Below are positions 55,577 through 64,000 of a DNA stretch of 64,000 nt, in pieces. Each line of letters starts with the position of its first letter. The stretch's first letter is position 1. Origin of the DNA: Symsagittifera roscoffensis (lineage: Eukaryota > Xenacoelomorpha > Acoela > Convolutidae); assembly GCF_963678635.1 (NCBI RefSeq), contig NC_087065.1, positions 11,307,579 to 11,371,578 of the forward strand. The letters are read 5' to 3'. The notes below the pieces were generated by a model. That model saw only the letters and a program-made list of their open reading frames with translations, searched no databases and was not told where the DNA came from. Both the position numbers and the translations under genes were made by a program.

Positions 55577-58288
55577 ACATTTTATGCTCCGTGCCTCCAG
55601 TTCAAGGGTAAACACCCACTCTGGAGTTGTTCTGTGTTTAAGGAAAAGACCCCAACTCAACGAGCTCAATTCTCCGCACAAATAGGTTGTGTTTTGCTTG
55701 CTTTCAACCTGACCACATGTTCCGAAAATGCCCTAAAGCCCGCAATTGCTCTAAGCCTGGTTGTGAAAGCACCCATAATGTCTTGTTGCATGGTGCTGAG
55801 AAAGTTTTCAGCGTAAAGTCTGCAAACAAAGAGTTAAACAATAGCAATAACGCAAGCCATTCAAATTCAATCAGTACCGCCCCGCCAAACCGGAATAAGC
55901 CGCAAACTTCGTCATCGAACGTAGCAAGTTCGCCGTCTTACAAGAAACTAACGGGACTCCTTCCTGTGCTTCAATTGGAAATAAGTTCACACACAGACGT
56001 GACCACTGCTCTTGTAATGTGCGATTCCTGTTGTACCCACTCATGGGTCTCGGCGGGCCTAGCACAGCGTTTAAATTTAATTGGCCAAAAGCTAGATATT
56101 CTGGTAAACTGCTTCAATTCGACGGAATCCGTTCCCATGCAACAAGTCGAAGTGAATGTTTTTGACAAATTCGACCACCATGAATACTCGTTTAGGGTTA
56201 CGCCGTTTGTGAAAGACAGTTTGAGCGTTGGTTCCGAAACCATTGACGTTCCCATTCTCCAAGACAGGTTTCCACATCTGCAGCCGATTAAACCGTTTGT
56301 CTACAACTATTCCGACGTTGAGATGAAATTAGGGCAGGATGTTTTTCATGCAATCAAGCCTCTCGAATACTTCCAACGACGAAATCAAAATACTCCTGTC
56401 GCTGTTCGTATGCCCATTGGCTGAGTTCTCAGTGGCCCACTCCCATCACCAATTGGTGTTCGAGCCATCATTTTCAATTGCAATGTTGAAGACGTAGCAC
56501 TTGCTGACCAAGTGAAGAACTGGTACGAGCTAGAGTCGTATGGCACGTTTAAACAAGCTGATCCCCGTTCCTCAGCTGATAAACGTGCACAAAAAATTCT
56601 TGTCACTGCCACGATTCATGATGGCAGCCGTTATGTTGTCGTAATGCTCTGGGCTGATGACAACATTCATCTTCCCGATAACTTTTACGCTTCATTGGTC
56701 CAGTTTAAGTCTCTTGAAAAGCTTCTAGAGAAAGATTTAAACCTGAAAACTCAATAAGCATCAGATATCCGAAGTGATGTCGAGAAGGGTTACGTAGTCC
56801 CGGTTAGCCCTCACGACTCAAAAAACCGTTCAGAACGAGAATGGTACGTACCGCACCACCCAGTTTTAAATTTTAAATCCGAACAAACCCGGCAAAGTTC
56901 GGCGCGTTTTAAACGGTGCTTCTAAGTTTCACGGCAAATCACTGAATAACTCCCTTCTCGTCGGCCCCGATCTGCTTCAGAACCTTTTATTCATTTTAAT
57001 GCGCTTCCGAGAGCAAAAATACGCAATTTCCGCAGATATCGAAGGCATGTTTATGCAGGTCGGCTTACTAGAAAGCGATCAACGTTCCTTGCGTTTTTTG
57101 TGGCGGGAGGACCCCACATCAGATGTGAGTGTATTTCAATATACAAAGCATATATTTGGAGCGAAAGATTCTCCGACATGTGCTAACTATGCTCTTCGCC
57201 GAACAGCCGTCGATAACCAAGATCGTTACCCCGATGCCGCTTACGCCGTGCTAAACAACTTTTACATGGATGACTACCTTGGGTCTGTGAAAAACCCAGA
57301 AACTGCTTTAATGTTAAGTCGCAGTTCAGTTGAACTGCTTAAGTTGGGTGGGTTTAATCTTACAAAATTTATTAGCAACGTTCCCAATTTGTCTTCGAAA
57401 CTAAATCCCCCTAAGACCAGCGCTAACAACAGTAAGGAAATTATTACAGCTGCGATTAATCTGGAAACCGCATCGCATATTCTCGGTCTCAAATGGGACC
57501 ACATCACCGATACGTTGGTTGTGAGCAGAGGAGTCAACCGCGAACTCAAAGACTCTGTTACGCAGCGATGGGTCCTAAGTTTTGTGTCCTCCGTGTTCGA
57601 CACCATAGGTATTGTCGCCCCGTATACCGTACGCGCACGTTTGCTACTGAAAGATATCTGGAGATTGAGTGGCCAACAGTGGGATGACCCACTGCCAATT
57701 GAGTTGTGCCGCAGATTCACCGAATGGCACTCTGGCTTGCCTGTTTTAGGGCAGCTCAAAGTACCTCGTTGCTATTTTGACTTCCCAGTAGATGAGGTTG
57801 AGCTGCACATGTTCGATGATAGCTCATTGGACGTTTTCTGTTCTGTAGCATTCCTTCCAGCTCAGAAAAACGCCTATTCCAAATGTCAACTAGCATTCTT
57901 CTTCGGTAAAGCAAGAGTAGCCCCGATGAAGATGCTTTCAATTTCGAATTTGGAGCTTCAGGCTACGCTTCTTGCTAGTCGCCTAAAGGATGATATCGAG
58001 AAAGCTCTGACACTGAGTATTTCCAAAGTGTTCATGTGGACTGACAGCACAACAGTCCTTCAGTGGTTGAACTCGACAAGCAAACAGCCCGTCTTTGTAG
58101 CCAACCGAGTAGCCGAGATTCTGGAGTCAACATCAATTGACCAATGGTTCCATGTTTTGAGTGGTGACAACCCCGCTGACACCGGAACTAGAGGTATTAC
58201 GGCTGATTCCCTCAAGCAAAGCAGTTGGGTAAACGGCCTTTCCTTTTTGAAAAGTTCTGATTGGCCTTTGAATCCAATTAGGGAATAG
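55577..58288 (+). pseudogene. Nucleocapsid, protease, reverse transcriptase and RNase H, copy B
   Basis: In order: zinc knuckles near 55690-55790; aspartic-protease region with D-S-C-C-T-H-S-W-V (the usual D-S/T-G is altered in both copies); a stop in place of Trp after M-P-I-G (56422); a stop at 56755; a short insertion near 56870; the RT with Y-M-D-D near 57268; and RNase H (W-T-D-S-T-T-V-L-Q-W-L) ending at a TAG at 58286. The internal stops are not those of copy A, so each copy decayed separately. Confidence 0.85.
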
Positions 58289-59890
58289 GGAAGTTACTTA
58301 CAAAATTCGCCTGGATGGTCCGGTCTACGATCTAAATGAGGGTTTAGGGGTCTCTTCCAATTTTCCGTGCACTGCAGTTTCGACTGACTTTGCCTTCCCT
58401 TGGGAAGAGTATAGCTCGTTCTCCAAGATAAAACGACTGGTCGCATATATGTTGAGACTCTCACCTAAGCATAGACATTTCAGATCACCAGATAACGCCA
58501 TAATTGATCCAGCAGAACTTGTCATTTCAGAGGAAAAACTTTTGCAACTTTCGCAGTTAGAGTCATTACCAGCTGAAAGTAAGCAATTAGCAGCTGGAAA
58601 ATATGTGAAAACATCGAGCCGTATATCATCGTATTCGCCTTTTATCGGGCCGAACGGTTTAATTAGATCTACCGACCGTATCCAACGTCTCTCCGCAACC
58701 GCATTCGAAACTCGCCATCCAATAATTTTGGATAGCCGCCATCGCCGAATCCGATTGCTTCTCCGTTTTTATCACATTAAGCACGAACATCAGTGAGTCG
58801 ACTACCTTCGTTCCGTCATTCATCAGCAATTTGTTGTACTACGCTTAAGATCTGCACTATGAGCTATTGAAACACATTGCGTGTGCTGTAGAAAGCGAAA
58901 AGCGAAAAGCGAAAACCGTTACTCCAATGATGTCTGACCTTCCCGCGGAGCGTCTAGGTTACCGCCAGCCACCGTTTTCGATTTGCGGCGTCGATTATTT
59001 TGAACCATTTCATGTAACCATTCGTCAATCTTCCGAGAAACGCTGGGGTTTTCTATTTACTTGTTTAACGACTCGCGCAATTCACATTGAGTTGGTTCCA
59101 TCCATGGTCACAAGTTCATGTGTGATGGCTATCGAGCGCTTTATATCTAGACGAGGAACACCCTCAATAATTTGTTCGGACAACGGAACAAATTTTGTAG
59201 GAGCCGAAAAAGAGCTTCTTCTGTGCATCAAAAATTGGAACGCAGAAGCTCCACTGTCGCTCGTACACAAAAGCATTAAGTGGAAGTATAATCCGCTTAC
59301 ACCGCGCACATCAAGGTGGAGCATGGGAGCGAATGGTGCGCAGTTGTAAGCGTGTGTTTTATGCAATCTTAGAGTCCAGAAAGTTGGCTGACGAGATTTT
59401 GAACACAACCATGTGCCTAGTTGAAGGTTCACTAAACGCCCGTCCTTTCACTCCCGTTTCTGACGACCCAGATAGTCTTGAGGATTTGACGCCGAATCAT
59501 TTCCTCTTAGGTCAGCACAGTCTAACGTTTCCGTCTCTAAGGTCGAGTGAAAACTATTCTCACTCTAAACGCTATGCCCGTGCGCAGTCGTACGCAAACG
59601 CAATCTGGCAGCGATGGTTAAGTGAGTACGTCCCTACACTCAATAAAAGAGTTAAGTGGCATGTTCCTCCCGAATATTCTTTGAAAACGGGAGATATGGT
59701 GTGGTTAGTTGAATCCACTAGCCCTAGGGGCCAATACCCACTAGCACGCATAATGTCGCTTGCCTACGGCAAAGACAACACCGCCCGCTCCGCAAAACTA
59801 TGGACCGTTTCCGGAAACTACACTCGGCCGCTCGTTAAGCTCGTTCCGGTTCTCGCTCCTTCGGGGGTGGAGGATGTTAATGCTACATAG
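58289..59890 (+). pseudogene. Integrase of the BEL/Pao element
   Basis: The zinc-binding part (H...H, then C-V-C-C) lies at 58700-58900. It is disrupted by a tandem 7-bp repeat (three AGCGAAA units near 58888). The core has G-V-D-Y-F, T-R-A-I-H-I-E-L-V and S-D-N-G-T-N-F-V-G-A. A one-base frameshift near 59300 precedes the W-E-R-M-V-R-S-C-K-R stretch. The C-terminal frame runs to 59890 with L-T-P-N-H-F-L-L-G and the basic tail domain, overlapping the 3' LTR start. Confidence 0.85.
59861..59874 (+). other. Polypurine tract
   Basis: TCGGGGGTGGAGGA ends exactly at the TG of the 3' LTR. This is the expected site for plus-strand priming. Confidence 0.7.
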
Positions 59891-60300
59891 CATTAAAGTT
59901 GAAAGTATAGTATAAAGCCAGTATAGTTGCTTAGCAGTACCAGCTATATAGCTCAGCGTATACATAGTGCGTTCCGGGGAGTTCGGCGTGGGTTCGATTC
60001 TCACCTATGTCGTTTCTTTTGAGAATCCTATTTGAGCCGAACCTGACAGAACATAAAATGCTAATATTTTAATCGGTTCAAAATTTGTTTGCAATTGAGT
60101 TTCTGTTAATTAAACTGCGTGAACTGAGTGTGAATCACACAAATCAAGGCATGAACAAGCCCACTTTTTAACTTGATACGTGTGATGTTGTTGCTAATTC
60201 CGTGCAATAAAAATTACTAAAATTCGCCGTTTATTGATTCTCTTGAATTAAACCGATTCTGTTTCCTGTTTTTATTCGAGTTATAAAAAAGGCCAGAATA
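59875..60300 (+). repeat. 3' LTR of the BEL/Pao element
   Basis: It runs from TGTTAATGCTACATAGCATT to CCAGAATA and pairs with 45410-45856. It keeps the cleaner version of the tRNA-like segment (59943-60012). It is followed directly by the target duplication AGCAT. Confidence 0.88.
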
Positions 60301-61444
60301 AGCATCTAGTCCAATTAATCAAAATTAATGCACAACCTCTTTTTCAGAGCAGTTTTTTGGCATGCGGATCTACAAAAAAATGAAATACTAGATCAAAACT
60401 GAAACGTTTATTCAAAGAACTTCATTTGTATGAGTTAGTGAAAACAGTGTAAAATTTTTGAGGAAAAAAAATCCAGTTAATCTTCTATACGAGTGTGCAA
60501 TTGAAAAAAGAAGGTTAACAGAGGCACGGTTTCAGGCTCGAAAGGCGGCAGTAGCTACGTATAAAGTCTCTACAGATACAATTCTTTCAATGATGCGGAA
60601 AATGCTGAGCTGTGCTATAAATTACCATCCAAATTATATAAATTTTATACTAACTGCAACTTGTTAAGAAAAGAACGATTTGAACCTCAGTTTTCTGGAT
60701 TGCTATAGCATAGACAACGAAATATTAGCTAGAAAAATATATTTATAATTTTCCCTAGAGTTTTTAGAGTTTCAATTTTGTTCTTGTTTGTTTTTTTCCG
60801 TTTTGTTTTGACAACCTAGATAAGTTGACAACCTAGTTGGTAAGAAGACATTATTGTTCTCAAATCATGATAGAGTAAAATAAATAATTCTTTTTTTCCC
60901 GCTCAGAGATACCTGAAAACAAACGCATCTTTAGATCCAATGGTGATCTCCCAGGAGTGATTTTGTGAATTTTTATACTTTATGACTGAAAACTTTTTAT
61001 TCCGATTATTATGATTTGAAGAAACTGACAATTGGGAACAGATTTGTTCTTCATACTCCACATCGTAACATCAAACATTTACCGTAATAATACGTAAAAT
61101 AAACATAAAAACCAAATAATTTGAAAGGTGGGTTGCTGGAGTTGAAAAGATCTATATTTTGCTGAGGGAGGTTCTTTTTCACACCTACCACCCATGATTT
61201 GATTTTCTTATGATTTGAACTAATTTACAGCTGTCATTTTATTGCGATATTTTGAATGATGAACCAATTGACTCTCTGAAGACACAAGTCAATGTTATGA
61301 GAACTGAAGTAAAACAATGAGGAGCTGGAGAAGTTTAAAAGAAAATTGTCTTCTTCCGTTTCTGCCAACAGTTATAAACATAAATTTTATGGCGTTATCA
61401 GTGATTTTAGGAGGTTATATACAAAGACAACATGTGTTTACAAT

Positions 61445-63215
61445 TGGGCAATTAACTAATTAGCTCACAAATCACATTTATTGACAACAGAAGAATTTCG
61501 AAAAATGCAGGCGGTTGACGAGAAACGAAAGAAGAACCGAGCCTTGCTTTCACGTAAATCCCGAAAATCCATGATTGACTTTCAATATCTTAAAAGGAGG
61601 AGTTTCACGTTTTCGAAAAACTACAAAAATAGTTGGTGGCTATTTTTAAGTGAGCTCAAAAGTGTCGAGCTTTTCTCTCGAAATTGCAAAGTATTCGCTT
61701 CCAAAATATTTTGAAATGCTATTGTGGCATGAAAATGGAAATAAACTGGCCGTTACAAGCAAAACTTCCAGTGACAAGCAAACTGTGCTATTATCTGGAC
61801 AATTAACTCACACTCCACATTTCTTGACAATCGAACAACTTGAACAAAAATTAAGGAACCTAAAAATTGCAGGTTGTGGAGGGGAAGAGTCCTGCTTTGT
61901 TTTCTTTCGAATCCCAGCACTCCATGATTAATTTTCAATTACTTAATAGGAATTTTATGTTGTCAAAAAATAACACACAGAAGTGAAGCTGAGCTTTGCA
62001 CCACTTGCGATACAACTAAAACTATCGAACTGAATGAAGATAGTTCCGAAAGACACATGCCCGAAAAAGGGAATGCAAAAACAGCATGGGAACAAAACTT
62101 AACAAGCGTTGACAAAACCTAAATCATCAAAGCAGAAACTCTTCAAATGGGCTTTTTTTTTTACAAAACTCAAAACTAGTTTAAAGCTTTCATGAACCCT
62201 TTTTTTCTTCATAAGACACGCAGGCACACAATTTTTTGCGGATCAAATGATGCAAAAAAAGGCTACTAAGCAGATATAAAACAATCCGAAACATATAAGT
62301 TCGAAAAAATGAAGTTTTAACAAACCGAGTGGTCAACCAACGTAGGAGGTGCAGGGAAAAATGTTTCCCTTGAACTGACCCAAAATTAGCTCACTAAGTC
62401 GTTAAAATATAGGCCGAAGTAATTTGGGCTGAATAACGTTTTTTAATGAAAAAAAAAAAAATTAAAAAAAAGTGTGATAACGTCAAGGTAAGTTGAACTA
62501 CAAGTAAATGAAACACTAGAAACGCCATTAAAAATACGCGCAGCAAAAGGAAACCATTCCAAGATGTCGCAACAAAGACGACAAAAGATAAGCAGACAAA
62601 TTTTTGGCCGAAAATTTTATTTGAAACAGAATATTTCCCGTTTGAAAAAAAAAACAAGATCTTGATCAAATTCGTACCAAGGACCTTTTCGTCCCAGGCG
62701 TATTCGTTACCTCCAGGCTAAAAAAGCCGAGAACGCTAAGACATTTGAAATAAATATAAAACAAGTACCAATAGCGATGAGTCCAGATGAGATGCCTCCA
62801 GTGAATAAAGATGTTTACGGGGAAAAAAGGGAAGCACGCGATTCCAAAACCCTTGCTTATCGCAAGGGTAAAAAATACCCGGTTGTCTTTTAAGTAGACT
62901 AAAAGTTTTAGCGTTTTTCTCTACCCTCAAAATAGCAAAACTTCTGTTTTCACTGCTTGTTGACAAGCTCTTATTGTAACAAGCTACTAAATATCCATAA
63001 GCAAACAAAATCTGCTTGTAACTGGGCAATTAACTTACACGCCACATTTCTTAGCGGACAAACATTTTGAACAAAAGTTAAGATTTTAAAAGTTGGCAAC
63101 TTACAGAGGGAAACGATAAAAAAAGTCAAGCCTGTTTTTTTTCGAATCCCGGCGCTGCATAGTTGGTTTTCAATATCTTGAAAAAGTTTGAAGTTTTCGA
63201 AAAGTAACAAAACTA
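61445..63215 (+). repeat. Three copies of a ~190-bp repeat with a B-box-like end (SINE-like)
   Basis: 61445-61640, 61797-61985 and 63025-63215 share CTGG(A/G)CAATTAACT(C/T)ACAC, ACATTTCTT, GAACAA(A)A(A/G)TTAAG, TTTCGAATCCC(A/G)GC(A/G)CT and TTTTCAAT(A/T)(T/A)CTTAA or CTTGAA. The CGAATCCCGGCGC phrase is B-box-like. Copies are diverged and non-coding. Confidence 0.45.
62640..62735 (-). repeat. tRNA-like sequence, minus strand
   Basis: On the minus strand TTTTAGCCTGGAGGTAACG (A-box-like) and GGTACGAATTTGATC (B-box-like) are followed by CTTGTTTTTTTTTT. Same pattern and spacing as 9195-9295. Confidence 0.42.
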
Positions 63216-64000
63216 TCTGTATCATATATGATAGCATAGTGATATTTTTTGTTTCTTTTGAGTTCAAGTTCCCCGCAGGGTTGATTTCCTGAAGGGAGGT
63301 GGTAGGGGGGCGAGGAGTTCCGTTCACTAGTCTAGTAATTCATTTTGCCTAAAGCTGGAGACAAAAATTTTCAAGAAATTGAAATACGTGGGCAAACAAC
63401 AAGAAAAGTTTTTTTAGTGTAAGAAGGCTAGCATCTACATAATATAAAAAGTTTGCAAAGTGAAACTTGAATTGATTTATAATAACTGAAAACATAGGCA
63501 AAAAATTCAAAAGCGTCAAATTTTGAGATCTTTTAAACTAAAATTTTTTTTTTTTTTCAAATCTGGCCTACATTTTTTTTCTTCATTATTTGATAAACGG
63601 TCGGTGATCGCAAGTGTAACAACGCAGAAAGATTTTCACATCGCATTTTTGCCTATCGCTCTATGAACTGTGATCAATTTGTGCGGGTATTATAAATTAG
63701 CTGCTGTTTTGTTATGACACCAAAAACCCGCACAAATTGACAAAGCTCTAGAAAGTACTCAACTCTTTTTGACAACAAAAAATTTAACCCACTTTTGAAA
63801 CAGAAAATTAATTGAAATTTCAATGCACGAGTGCGCTTTTATTTTAGTGCAAACCTTTCTTTCAAAATTGAAAAAAAACTTGAAACAACTTTGAAAAAAT
63901 TCAAAATCAAACAGGAAAGAAATGTTGTGTTAAAACTTTTAAGACTACAAACCCACACAATCTGCAAAAGTTTAAGTTCAAGCATTGCCTTTTTTTAAGC

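Larger units (their letters stand above)
45405..60305 (+). mobile_element. BEL/Pao LTR retrotransposon with captured host gene fragment and internal tandem duplication
   Basis: The whole element, 45410-60300, is flanked by the direct repeat AGCAT (45405-45409 and 60301-60305), a 5-bp target duplication. Order: 5' LTR, primer site, PDI fragment, leader, WHD-V-I-N-N-S ORF, gag, protease, RT (copy A). Then follow the 3' end of the PDI fragment, leader, ORF, gag, protease, RT, RNase H and integrase (copy B), a polypurine tract and the 3' LTR. The duplicated unit is about 5.4-6.1 kb, so the element is almost 15 kb long, where a single-unit version would be about 9 kb. Both copies are broken by stops and frameshifts. 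Confidence 0.88.
60306..64000. other. Right end of the window, no supported gene
   Basis: Apart from the short repeats listed below I see nothing reliable. 60458-60667 reads somewhat like protein (L-T-E-A-R-F-Q-A-R-K-A-A) but lacks a start codon and partner exons. CAATTTGTGCGGGT (63674) and ACCCGCACAAATTG (63726) form an inverted pair. Confidence 0.35.

Noticed and set aside
60458-60667. Possible exon with a basic helical stretch
   Set aside because: No start codon in frame, no clear donor, and no neighbouring exon.

Overview
This window reads as nuclear DNA of an AT-rich invertebrate animal. The evidence is spliced genes with GT-AG introns, an animal membrane-protein gene (MFSD13A/TMEM180 family), a BEL/Pao LTR retrotransposon, a polinton/adintovirus-type polymerase element and several families of short transposons and tRNA-derived repeats. 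I cannot name the species or phylum. The genes are sparse and most of the length is mobile-element DNA or its remains.

Layout. 3159-11912 (+): the last three coding exons of an MFSD13A/TMEM180-like transporter, with repeat-filled introns; its first exons lie left of the window. 13.99-19.12 kb: a transposon cluster made of two ~440-bp elements each flanked by a 9-bp target duplication, two copies of a ~520-bp family, a 1.0-kb TIR element built from TATAATCGATTATA-type palindromes around a G-rich core, and a 735-bp near-perfect palindrome with Tc1-like ends. 19.80-22.40 kb (-): a four-exon coiled-coil protein gene whose splice phases all agree, possibly with a further 5' exon near 23 kb. 22.4-26.0 kb: nothing I can assign.

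25.99-37.33 kb: remains of a protein-primed type-B DNA polymerase element. The 5' part of polB is present twice, inverted, around a 6-kb central block. That block carries small unknown ORFs, three PC4-like ssDNA-binding modules, and divergent promoters built from CRE (TGACGTCA) and CArG (CC-A/T6-GG) sites. No capsid, ATPase or integrase gene is visible.

40.65-43.66 kb (-): two short two-exon genes 79 bp apart, a possible bicistronic unit; a tRNA-derived SINE lies in the intron of the first. 45.41-60.30 kb (+): one BEL/Pao retrotransposon with LTRs, a tRNA-His-type primer site, a polypurine tract and a 5-bp target duplication (AGCAT). It contains a captured piece of a host protein disulfide isomerase gene (PDIA3/ERp57 type), and most of its interior is tandemly duplicated. 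Both copies are broken. 60.3-64.0 kb: short repeats only.

The cellular genes have no evident shared function. Within the polymerase element, polB, the PC4-like proteins and the small ORFs look like one replication-related gene set driven by shared regulatory repeats.
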